Part shown: in pieces, positions 1 to 5,339 of the stretch | How the letters are laid out: the number at the start of each line of letters is the position of its first letter | Position numbering within the stretch: the first letter of the stretch is position 1 | Source of the DNA: Limisphaerales bacterium | Lineage (GTDB): Bacteria; Verrucomicrobiota; Verrucomicrobiia; Limisphaerales; PALSA-1396 | Direction: 5' to 3' | Assembly: GCA_003140275.1 (NCBI GenBank) | Contig: PLJQ01000005.1 | Span: forward strand, 1-5,742 | DNA length: 5,742 nucleotides | Translations under genes and position numbers: made by a program | Notes under the pieces: model-generated | Told to the model about the DNA's origin: nothing | Database searches by the model: none | What the model saw: only the letters and a program-made list of their open reading frames with translations

Positions 1-123
1 AAACTTGCCCCACAATGGCCCACGCTCATCTTCCTCTTGGACTACGAGGAAATGGGCATGGGATTCAAGGGCATAACCAAAGTGCAAGGCGATGTGATCG
101 AGGATCATTGCGTGAAGCTCTGA
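1..123 (+). CDS. C-terminal 40 residues of an unrecognised protein (5'-truncated by window edge)
   Basis: Frame 1 is open from the first base to a TGA at 121-123. It encodes a C-terminal tail containing W-P-T-L-I-F-L-L-D-Y-E-E, then G-F-K-G-I-T-K-V and a final H-C-V-K-L. Third codon positions are G/C-rich and the residues alternate like a folded beta/alpha protein. Frame 3 over the same bases instead gives an R/G/H-rich string typical of a shadow frame. No family is recognised from 40 residues. The gene would be transcribed into the terminator at 230-260, about 107 nt downstream, so it is probably the last gene of an operon lying mostly outside the window. Its start and length cannot be seen. 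Confidence 0.6.
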   Translation, partial: KLAPQWPTLIFLLDYEEMGMGFKGITKVQGDVIEDHCVKL

Positions 124-229
124 CACGCAACACTCAAGCAGACCTCTGCATCGAAAAGATTCATCTTTGTTGATAAGGCCATCGAACTGAATTCCCCAAT
201 TCATTGTTCGGTGCGAGGGTTAACACACC

Positions 230-260
230 GGAGCGATGCCATTTTGGATCGCTCCTTTTT
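230..260 (+). terminator. Rho-independent terminator after the partial upstream gene
   Basis: GGAGCGAT (230-237) pairs with ATCGCTCC (248-255). CC/GG adds two more pairs across a single bulged G at 238, leaving an ATTTT loop. Five T's follow at 256-260. The stem plus T-run fits an intrinsic terminator read on the plus strand. It separates the transcript of the partial gene from the small operon starting at 366. Confidence 0.8.
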
Positions 261-365
261 CATACTTGCCGTCCGTGACAAAGATGCCCGTCTTTGATGA
301 TAATTCCGAGTGCCGTACGCTGGTAGAGGAGTCAACGGTTCTTTTACAACCACAAAGGAAACACC

Positions 366-467
366 ATGAATACATACGCATACGAACGCATCACCGAACG
401 GATCATCGCCTTGCTCACTCAAGGCACAGCCCCCATGCACGGGCTAACCACAGGAGGCGCATCATGA
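366..467 (+). CDS. 33-aa ArdC head-like mini-ORF (remnant or leader peptide)
   Basis: This ATG has a good ribosome binding site (AAAGGA at 354-359, six nt before the start) and the ORF ends at TGA 465-467. The peptide aligns without gaps to the first 33 residues of the ArdC-RadC fusion encoded at 1088. By hand count 14 of 33 positions are identical, including Y6, T10, R12-I13-I14, L16-L17, G20-T21, P23, H25 and G30-G31. ArdC normally continues W-H-x-P-W; here Trp is Met at residue 24 and a stop follows soon after. The stop overlaps the next start (ATGA), so translation through it probably feeds the following gene. It may be a decayed ArdC copy whose start was kept as a coupling leader, or a short peptide in its own right. 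Expression signals look real; function is unknown. Confidence 0.6.
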   Translation: MNTYAYERITERIIALLTQGTAPMHGLTTGGAS

Positions 468-640
468 GCGTGAACATTCGCCAGGCGCGTATCTATTACG
501 CGGGTGGCGGCATTGAACACTACGCCAATCAGAAGTTGGCGTTCGCTGTCTGGCTCGCCTTGCCAAACGGTATTCGTGCCGCATTTCGCGCAACGAATGA
601 TACCCGCCCTGTCTATCCTTGGGATTACGTGGACGTATGA
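464..640 (+). CDS. 58-aa hypothetical protein, middle gene of the small operon
   Basis: The start at 464 is chosen because a perfect AGGAGG lies at 452-457, six nt upstream, and because the ATG overlaps the previous stop (ATGA). The frame stays open further upstream to 236, but no comparable start signal was found there. The protein opens M-S-V-N-I-R-Q-A-R-I-Y-Y, has an aromatic/hydrophobic middle (A-V-W-L-A-L-P-N-G-I-R) and ends with P-V-Y-P-W-D-Y-V-D-V. There is no signal peptide or membrane helix. No family is recognised. Its stop again overlaps the following start, so the three ORFs are likely co-translated. Position in an ArdC-associated operon suggests a plasmid or island accessory function, which is inference only. 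Confidence 0.75.
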   Translation: MSVNIRQARIYYAGGGIEHYANQKLAFAVWLALPNGIRAAFRATNDTRPVYPWDYVDV

Positions 641-915
641 GCACCACACCGTATCCGATTGCCAAATTTCGCTGCGGCAAAATCGTCACGACACCCAATG
701 TCCTTGAGCGTCTAACGCGGGAAGACATCCTGTGCGGCATTGGGCGTCATCATGCGGGTGATTGGGGCGATGGTGATAATGAAGCCAACGAGCGAGCGCT
801 CATCGCAAAGACGCGCCTCTGGTCGGTGTATCACGCCACCAACGGCACAAAATTCTGGATCATCACCGAAGCGAACCGTTTAGCAACGACGGTTTTGCTC
901 CCCGCAGACTACTAA
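637..915 (+). CDS. 92-aa small conserved island/plasmid protein of unknown function
   Basis: The ATG overlaps the previous TGA (637-640), which decides the start over an earlier in-frame TTG at 619. From memory, the protein resembles a small family common in conjugative and integrative islands. Recognisable elements are K-I-V-T-T-P near residue 16, H-x-x-G-D-W-G-D near residues 38-45, a central R-L-W-S-V-Y-H, and a C-terminal F-W-I-I-T-E-A-N-R, then T-T-V-L-L-P-A-D-Y. Members are sometimes labelled restriction-system subunits in databases. I know of no evidence for that label and it should not be copied. It is soluble, with no signal or membrane segment, and matches full family length. It is the last gene of the operon, six nt before the terminator stem at 921. 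Confidence 0.8.
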   Translation: MSTTPYPIAKFRCGKIVTTPNVLERLTREDILCGIGRHHAGDWGDGDNEANERALIAKTRLWSVYHATNGTKFWIITEANRLATTVLLPADY

Positions 916-920
916 TTCAA

Positions 921-955
921 CAACCTCTCTCATCTTGAGGGAGGTTGCCTTTTTT
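921..955 (+). terminator. Strong rho-independent terminator closing the small operon
   Basis: A 12-bp stem is formed by 921-932 and 936-947 with one T-G wobble and a three-base loop. It is followed by CC and six T's (950-955). It starts five bases after the stop codon of the 92-aa gene. The downstream ardC-radC gene therefore most likely has its own promoter in 956-1087, although I see no convincing -35/-10 pair there. Confidence 0.9.
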
Positions 956-963
956 CAGGCGGC

Positions 964-1084
964 ACTCTCTGTGTCGCGTTCCATTCCCTCTCGCTGCCAA
1001 AACCAAAGTGCCGTCCGCGCTTCCAGCGAGAGTTACCCAACCAGAAGCAACCTGCTTAGACAGGTGGACGGCAAGAAAGAGAGT
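964..1084 (+). promoter_or_regulatory. Structured 5' leader of ardC-radC with possible pseudoknot and masked ribosome binding site
   Basis: Four complementary pairs lie between the terminator and the ATG at 1088. CTCTCGCTG (988-996) pairs with CAGCGAGAG (1024-1032), a perfect 9 bp. TGCCGTCC (1009-1016), inside that hairpin loop, pairs with GGACGGCA (1066-1073), which would make an H-type pseudoknot. ACCTG (1050-1054) pairs with CAGGT (1061-1065), stacking next to it. ACTCTCT (964-970) pairs with AGAGAGT (1078-1084), closing the whole and covering the purine-rich ribosome binding site (AGAAAGAG). The pairs can all form together. A conserved RNA class called the radC motif has been described upstream of radC and anti-restriction genes. 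I cannot test membership by eye. Regulation is inference. Confidence 0.5.
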
Positions 1085-1087
1085 TAT

Positions 1088-2401
1088 ATGAAAAGTGACG
1101 TGTATCAAGTCGTAACTGATAGAATCATTCGTTTGTTGGAAGCCGGAACCGTTCCCTGGCATCGGCCATGGAAAGGAGGTCATCAGGCGCCACAAAACTT
1201 CATCAGCCGGAAAGCATATCGAGGAATCAATTTGTTCCTCTTGAACGCAACAGGATATACCTGCCCGTTCTGGCTGACATTCAAACAGGTCCAGTCATTG
1301 AACGGCCGTGTCAAGAAGGGTGAGAAATCGTTTCCAGTCGTTTTCTGGAAAATATTGGAGGACGCAGAGAATGGTGAAACTAAAAAGATCACGTTTCTGC
1401 GCTATCACAGCGTCTTTAACGTCGCTCAATGCGAAGGAATCACCATTCCCGCTTCCCCGGAAACCAACGGCACATTTCAACCCATCGAGAAATGCGAGCA
1501 GGTGGTTACCAACATGCCCCGTCGCCCAGCGATTGAGCATGGAGGCGGACGCGCCTGTTATTCCCCACTTGCGGATAAAGTCAGTTTGCCGGAATCAAAA
1601 TCGTTTGAATCCTCTGAAGCGTATTACGGCACATTGTTCCATGAGTTGACGCACGCCACCGGTCATGTGTCCCGATTGAATCGCAAAGAAGTTACTGACC
1701 CGAGCCAGTATGGAAGTAATCTCTACAGCCGCGAGGAGTTGGTTGCCGAAATGGGCGCGGCGTTTCTCTACGGCCATTCCGGGATTGAGAACACGACCCT
1801 CAATCAATCGGCCAGTTACATTCAACATTGGTTGGAACGATTGAGGGACGACCGCAAACTGGTTGTTCACGCCGCCGCACAAGCTCAGAAGGCTTGTGAC
1901 TTCATCCTTGATGTGCGACCCGAAGATGAAGGGCCAGTCCCATACCAACCGAAGGAGTTCAAAGTTGTCGCTCTGCGCGAATGTCCGACGCCGGAAAACA
2001 TGCAACTGTGCGATACACCCGAAGGAGCCGCCGAGTACTGGAAAATGCACATCGCCACTTCGATCCAGTTCAATCCCGAGTGCGAGTGTTTCGTTGTGCT
2101 GCTCCTCAATACGCGTCGGCGTCTCAAGGGACATCACCTTGTTTCCATCGGAACGATGGACACCATTCTGGTCCATCCACGCGAGGTCTTCCGCATTGCC
2201 ATCACGGGCGCAGCAGCCGCGGTTGTGCTCATGCACAATCATCCGTCGGGCGATCCGACAGCGTCGGAAGCCGACATCAAAGTTACCCGCGATCTAATTC
2301 GTGCGGGCCAGCTACTAAAGATCGACGTGCTTGATCACGTCATCATGGGAACGGGAAGTCCCGGCCACTCCTCATTACGGAGTCTTGGCTATTTTTACTA
2401 G
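1088..2401 (+). CDS. ardC: ArdC-type anti-restriction protein fused to a RadC-like JAB/MPN domain, 437 aa
   Basis: Residues about 4-120 match the ArdC N-terminal ssDNA-binding domain: D-R-I-I-R-L-L-E-A-G-T-V-P-W-H-R-P-W, then Y-R-G-I-N-L-F and G-E-K-S-F-P-V-V-F-W-K. Residues about 150-275 are the zincin-like domain, with H185-E186-L-T-H189 and a Glu-bearing Y-S-R-E-E-L-V-A-E helix (E217/E221) supplying a likely third zinc ligand. Residues about 310-437 are a RadC/JAB domain with P-R-E366 and the JAMM signature H383-N-H385-P-S-G-D-P-T-A-S393-E-A-D396. All expected metal ligands are present, so both metal centres look intact. ArdC proteins are known to protect incoming DNA from type I restriction; RadC-family function is poorly defined. 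The start follows AGAAAGAG. The frame extends to a TTG at 935, but that lies inside a terminator. The protein is probably cytoplasmic, acting on DNA or its bound proteins. Confidence 0.92.
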   Translation: MKSDVYQVVTDRIIRLLEAGTVPWHRPWKGGHQAPQNFISRKAYRGINLFLLNATGYTCPFWLTFKQVQSLNGRVKKGEKSFPVVFWKILEDAENGETKKITFLRYHSVFNVAQCEGITIPASPETNGTFQPIEKCEQVVTNMPRRPAIEHGGGRACYSPLADKVSLPESKSFESSEAYYGTLFHELTHATGHVSRLNRKEVTDPSQYGSNLYSREELVAEMGAAFLYGHSGIENTTLNQSASYIQHWLERLRDDRKLVVHAAAQAQKACDFILDVRPEDEGPVPYQPKEFKVVALRECPTPENMQLCDTPEGAAEYWKMHIATSIQFNPECECFVVLLLNTRRRLKGHHLVSIGTMDTILVHPREVFRIAITGAAAAVVLMHNHPSGDPTASEADIKVTRDLIRAGQLLKIDVLDHVIMGTGSPGHSSLRSLGYFY

Positions 2402-2410
2402 CTCCGGGTA

Positions 2411-2481
2411 ATGCCGAGTGGTTGGGGTGATTCTTCAAAACACTGAGGAATCACCCCTTTTTTCTTTTCCTGACTCGGCAT
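2411..2481. repeat. Outer 9-bp inverted repeat enclosing a terminator
   Basis: ATGCCGAGT (2411-2419) is the exact reverse complement of ACTCGGCAT (2473-2481). The arms lie outside the terminator stem and T-run (2424-2463), giving two nested dyads. This could be a long RNA stem protecting the 3' end, or a DNA site (binding or recombination) that happens to surround the terminator. Confidence 0.65.
2424..2463 (+). terminator. Rho-independent terminator of ardC-radC
   Basis: GGGGTGATTC (2424-2433) pairs with GAATCACCCC (2448-2457). The stem extends inward by T-G, T-A and C-G pairs to an 8-nt loop (2437-2444). Six T's follow at 2458-2463. It begins 22 nt after the TAG stop. Confidence 0.9.
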
Positions 2482-2664
2482 AATCAGAGGCTCTGAAGAA
2501 GTGCAAATAGCAAAGCAAAGTATTTCGATTTTTTGGCTTCCGTGAAAATGGCGTTGGGAAATTCTGTTGAAGATTCTTCACTTTTTCGAATACTCTCAAA
2601 TGGCGCCACGATTTTCGGAGATGAACAAAGTCCGCGTGATTTGCGAACGGTTGTTCGCCTTTTC

Positions 2665-2763
2665 GGGAGTCACCTTCTCAGCCCTTAACCCGCTTCGTAG
2701 TGACACCCTTCAGGCTCAAAAATTCACAAGACTTTGGCTTGGGGACGAGCGGGCGAGTCGGCA
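2665..2763. repeat. Diverged direct repeat, copy A
   Basis: This copy matches 5340-5439 in the same orientation with small indels. Exact shared blocks are GTCACCTTCTCAGCCCT (2669-2685 and 5344-5360), GACACCCTTCAG (2702-2713 and 5376-5387), AAGACTTTG (2728-2736 and 5401-5409) and GCGAGTC (2753-2759 and 5429-5435). It ends about 40 nt beyond the stop codon of the TIR-like gene. Read on the minus strand, both copies contain a short segment translating as S-L-K-G-V before frames diverge. They may be fragments of a decayed coding repeat or a dispersed intergenic repeat. Confidence 0.8.
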
Positions 2764-2802
2764 GAGCTTTCTAGCGAAACATCCGTCCACTCGCTGATCT
2801 GC

Positions 2803-4119
2803 TCATACTGGTTTTAGATCACCAAAACCTTTGGCAAGTGCAGCTTGCTGTTGATCTGGCCGTTGGAAGCCACAATTATCCCAAATACGATTGAAGAAAG
2901 GAGCGAGTATTTCCCAAGCAGGTTTTTCATAAGATGAGATTTCATCTTGCCAGCTAATTGTATCTTGAAGCGCTTTACCCCGAATATAATCGTTCTGCAT
3001 AGCCAGCGGATAACCTTTGATTCCTGTAAGCCCCGCTTCAATTTGCAGAGGAGGCAATAACTGCAAATGTGTTTGTGCAAAAGCCATATAATTCTGAAGT
3101 GCCTTAACAAAATGTTCTTCGATGTAACTATTCGGGATATACCTGATGAAATCGTTGCGCCCCAACTGTTGTAATCGTTCGCGGATGAGATCTGCATTCA
3201 AGGCACGAGCATCCACGCCCCAGATTTCGCGGCTCAAGAAGAGTTGCGTAAAATGATATAAGTTGCCCGGTTCTGTTAACTCAAAAACTACAGCCCCAAA
3301 AATATTTCTTTCAAAACCCCACGAATTCAATCTACCGAGAGGTCGAAGATTACCTTTGCTCGTAAGATTCTTTGCTTCAAGTTCCGACTTGATTGGAGCA
3401 GTTGCTTTAGATGGATAAAGACGCAGGTATGCCTTCGCACCATTTGGAATGGTAAATGACTCTGAACGATCACCAATAAGGTCTGATGGTGTATCAAAAA
3501 AGAGAGCCACGTTCTTTGATGGCTTTTGTGGGACAAATTTCTCAACTACAACCTTCGATGAGGAATGCTTTACAAGGATCATGCCAACCGCTTCGACAAG
3601 TGTTTCAACTAGTTTTTCAAACTGGTTCTTCCTGTCGGCAGCAGATGAATCTGAAAGGTGGTAAGTAATCGGCCACCGATGATGGCGCAAATCAAATGGA
3701 AGTGATTCGGCATCGGGCCTGCCAAAGGCTGTATTCACAATTCCGACCAAAGCGACATGCGAATGATGTCGAAGCGCGTAACCGTATTCGATCAGCACGT
3801 TTGGATTTGGAAACTGACGCAGCTTCTCGGGTGGATTTACCAATCCGGCCTTGGACTCGCCAACAAATGTAAAGTCGGCCACAAACACCGCGCACTCCTC
3901 AATTTTTCCCAGAATGGTTTCAACGATTGGCGGCGAACCGGCAACGCCTTTGGTGTCCCTTTCTAGTTCTACTGTCGCATCCCGCAAGGCGTTTTCGAGC
4001 GTCGCGTCCGAATGCAGACGCTTTAATGCTTCATGTAGCGCTTTCTCAATGAAATTGCGATTTAGGTTCGACGGTGTGTCGCTTTGCCACGAATAAAAAA
4101 CTGTCAACCGTTTTGCCAT
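2803..4119 (-). CDS. TIR-like predicted nucleotide-binding protein with uncharacterised C-terminal domain, 438 aa
   Basis: Residues about 5-155 form a TIR-like Rossmann-type domain. It starts with the strand L-T-V-F-Y-S-W-Q-S-D, then N-R-N-F-I-E, R-D-T-K-G-V-A-G-S-P (54-63), strand A-V-F-V-A-D-F (77-83), and P-N-V-L-I-E111-Y-G-Y-A-L. E111 sits where TIR-type NAD-consuming enzymes carry the catalytic Glu. The domain closes with L-P-F-D-L-R-H-H-R-W. Residues about 200-438 have no domain I can name; they include A-Y-L-R-L-Y-P-S (230-237), S-W-G-F-E-R-N (266-272) and L-S-R-E-I-W-G-V-D-A. By analogy this is a two-part sensor/effector, with the C-terminal part sensing and the TIR-like part hydrolysing or binding a nucleotide. 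No signal peptide or membrane helix is visible. Upstream signals are weak (only a distant AGAGAA). The gene stands alone, so it may be a single-gene defence effector. That role is inference; the family resemblance is stronger. Confidence 0.85.
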   Translation of the reverse strand: MAKRLTVFYSWQSDTPSNLNRNFIEKALHEALKRLHSDATLENALRDATVELERDTKGVAGSPPIVETILGKIEECAVFVADFTFVGESKAGLVNPPEKLRQFPNPNVLIEYGYALRHHSHVALVGIVNTAFGRPDAESLPFDLRHHRWPITYHLSDSSAADRKNQFEKLVETLVEAVGMILVKHSSSKVVVEKFVPQKPSKNVALFFDTPSDLIGDRSESFTIPNGAKAYLRLYPSKATAPIKSELEAKNLTSKGNLRPLGRLNSWGFERNIFGAVVFELTEPGNLYHFTQLFLSREIWGVDARALNADLIRERLQQLGRNDFIRYIPNSYIEEHFVKALQNYMAFAQTHLQLLPPLQIEAGLTGIKGYPLAMQNDYIRGKALQDTISWQDEISSYEKPAWEILAPFFNRIWDNCGFQRPDQQQAALAKGFGDLKPV

Positions 4120-4466
4120 CGCTGTTCAATTCTCTTGCCTGTTTCTCAAACCCTAAGTGAGTCTTTTATCCGATGTTGGCGCATCCAGCAATCCGCAAAG
4201 AGCTTTGATTTTCAGAGGGCCATGCAGCGATTCAACGGTAGGACAATCAAATGATATTTCCTCAGCAAAACAAAGAGGCAAAGTGACGACGCTCAATCTG
4301 CGAGAAAAAAGTTTCCTCAGCGACCAACCCTCACTAATTCGTCCGCCACGGCCGCCCAACAAAACGCCTAAACGGAAGTGGCGTTAGATATTTCGATTGA
4401 CAACTGGGAGAGCGCAACGTAATCGCCACTATTGATGCGGCAAAATATTTCAGTTCCCGACTTGGG
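4120..4466. other. Divergent intergenic region between the TIR-like gene and the 120-aa gene
   Basis: About 350 nt separate two divergent genes, so promoters in both directions should lie here. On the minus strand, TTGCTG and TAAAAG at 17-nt spacing upstream of the TIR-like start could be a weak promoter, but this is not convincing. A 6-bp hairpin AACGCC/GGCGTT (4364-4386) is present. Short open frames on both strands use GTG or TTG starts without ribosome binding sites and are not called. From 4401 onward the frame of the downstream gene is open and looks protein-like, so part of this spacer may be coding or formerly coding. Confidence 0.5.
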
Positions 4467-4484
4467 GTGGCAACCACTAGTGCC

Positions 4485-4847
4485 ATGACTTTACTCACAG
4501 AATTCAATGAGCCAGTTCTGCACAAGCTCCAGCTTTTTAATCTGGGGGTTGTGTATGAAATAGATCAGATCAATTTTGCGCTTAGAGAAGTACTCAAGAG
4601 TAGCAAAGTCAATGGCGTTACGCTTTTTCCAGATCAAACCAGAATCTCAGAAGTTGCGCATGATTCGGATCAATACAAGCTGCTTGTGAATCATACATGT
4701 AAATTGTTTGTCGACCGCTTTTTTGAAGCTAGTCGCGCCGGACGCAAACGCATACAGAAGCAACAAAGGAACTTTGCTTTTGACCTTGATGGAGAAATCT
4801 ACAGGCTAGAAAATGGAGAGGCCATGTGCAGCATCCCTAACCCCTAA
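4485..4847 (+). CDS. 120-aa hypothetical protein, start uncertain, possibly 5'-decayed
   Basis: The frame ends with TAA at 4845-4847. ATG at 4485 is preferred; GTG at 4467 is the alternative (126 aa). Neither has a good ribosome binding site: a GGGGTGG lies about 14 nt before the ATG. The frame remains open back to 4401, and the extra residues (for example I-D-A-A-K-Y-F-S-S-R-L-G) look protein-like, so the true N-terminus may be lost. The product is soluble and mixed alpha/beta in look: E-F-N-E-P-V-L-H-K-L near the start, a middle I-N-F-A-L-R-E-V-L, a basic segment R-A-G-R-K-R-I-Q-K-Q-Q-R near residue 90, then F-D-L-D-G-E-I-Y-R-L-E-N-G-E. No family is recognised. It is divergent from the TIR-like gene and could be a partner or an unrelated cargo gene. 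Confidence 0.5.
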   Translation: MTLLTEFNEPVLHKLQLFNLGVVYEIDQINFALREVLKSSKVNGVTLFPDQTRISEVAHDSDQYKLLVNHTCKLFVDRFFEASRAGRKRIQKQQRNFAFDLDGEIYRLENGEAMCSIPNP

Positions 4848-4924
4848 TTTCCATAAGCGAGGAACTGTCGGCATTCTGTTTTTCCCACTGGACTGAAGTG
4901 TCCTATTCATCTACGATCACAGCC

Positions 4925-5143
4925 ATGAAAATCAGCACCATAATCTTAATAATGTTGTGCGTGGCTGCCGCGTTCTATGTGGGGCGACTGGTCGAGCGAA
5001 CGAATGCGTTGGTTGCGCAGATTGGACAGCTCCAAACCAGAGTAGGAAAATTGGAGAACATTGAACTCCGTCGAGCCGAACGCTTGTTTTGGTTGAAACG
5101 AGCTTGGGGCATGATACGACACCCTTTCCTTCGTCTTGCTTAA
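4925..5143 (+). CDS. 72-aa single-span membrane protein with coiled coil
   Basis: From ATG 4925 the product starts M-K-I-S and runs straight into a hydrophobic helix (residues about 3-20, I-S-T-I-I-L-I-M-L-C-V-A-A-A-F-Y-V-G). A heptad-like amphipathic stretch follows (about 21-50) with L/I spacing (L-V-A-Q-I-G-Q-L-Q-T-R-V-G-K-L-E). The tail is basic and aromatic (R-R-A-E-R-L-F-W-L-K-R-A-W). This is the layout of a small membrane anchor with a coiled-coil oligomerisation segment. An in-frame GTG at 4898 would add nine polar residues before the helix; the ATG gives the more natural anchor. No ribosome binding site is visible for either, which lowers confidence. The TAA stop directly abuts the MITE-like element at 5144. 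No function is assigned. Confidence 0.5.
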   Translation: MKISTIILIMLCVAAAFYVGRLVERTNALVAQIGQLQTRVGKLENIELRRAERLFWLKRAWGMIRHPFLRLA

Positions 5144-5303
5144 GGAAGCGCTGATTTAATCGGCACGCAGAAAATTCGACTCGGTTTCGACCGTCGAAAT
5201 CCACCTTCCCCTGAAATCAAAATCGCTCCTGCGACATCCTACGCAACATCTGGAAATCTGAAGTTCAGGCAAAATTACCAACTCCGATTAAATCAGCGCT
5301 TCC
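5144..5303. mobile_element. MITE-like 160-bp element with perfect 20-bp terminal inverted repeats
   Basis: GGAAGCGCTGATTTAATCGG (5144-5163) is the exact reverse complement of 5284-5303. The interior has no gene. It contains small dyads TTTCGA-ccg-TCGAAA and CTGAA-g-TTCAG. The left flank ends TTAA and the right flank begins CTAA. These differ by one base and both fit the YTAR-type 4-bp target known for the IS5 group. The simplest reading is a non-autonomous element mobilised by an IS5-like transposase, with one change in the target duplication. It sits immediately behind the stop codon of the 72-aa gene. Confidence 0.85.
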
Positions 5304-5339
5304 CTAACGGGCCAAAGATTTCCGAGCTTTTCATCTTCT

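Larger units (their letters stand above)
2402..2802. other. Gene-free spacer between ardC-radC and the TIR-like gene
   Basis: This 401-nt spacer holds, in order, the ardC-radC terminator with its outer inverted repeat, a small near-palindrome TCAGAG-g-CTCTGA (2484-2496), an AT-rich stretch (about 2500-2600), a perfect 6-bp hairpin GCGAAC-ggtt-GTTCGC (2643-2658) followed by TTTT, and copy A of the diverged direct repeat. No reading frame here has a believable start. The two neighbouring genes converge, so transcripts meet in this spacer. No clear terminator for the minus-strand gene was seen; the 2643-2658 hairpin lacks a T-run in that direction. Confidence 0.7.

Noticed and set aside
3..173. 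Frame 3 open reading with an ATG at 15
   Set aside because: Its residues are R/G/H-rich and look like a shadow of the better frame 1 tail ending at 123.
236..463. Upstream extension of the 58-aa gene
   Set aside because: The extension starts within a terminator, has odd R/H-rich composition and overlaps the mini-ORF. The AGGAGG and ATGA overlap fix the start at 464.
935..1087. Extended N-terminus of the ArdC-RadC frame from a TTG
   Set aside because: The TTG lies inside the terminator hairpin 921-955, the extra residues do not look like ArdC, and ATG 1088 gives the typical ArdC start with a ribosome binding site.
1595..2242. Long 215-aa open frame on the minus strand
   Set aside because: It is antisense to conserved zincin and JAMM domains and is a composition shadow of ardC-radC.
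2484..2496. Near-palindrome TCAGAG-g-CTCTGA as an IS end
   Set aside because: It is only weakly like the MITE ends and there is no matching partner. A 6-bp dyad is common by chance.
2567..2797. 76-aa plus-strand frame
   Set aside because: TTG start without ribosome site. It runs through the direct repeat, whose second copy does not keep the frame because of indels.
4153..4387. Overlapping short frames on both strands in the divergent spacer
   Set aside because: Both rely on GTG or TTG starts without ribosome sites and have no recognisable motif.
4354..4389. Possible integron attC site (GCCCAAC ... GTTAGAT)
   Set aside because: The core consensus fits at both ends, but the span is only 36 nt, the outer arms pair poorly and no integrase or second site is visible.
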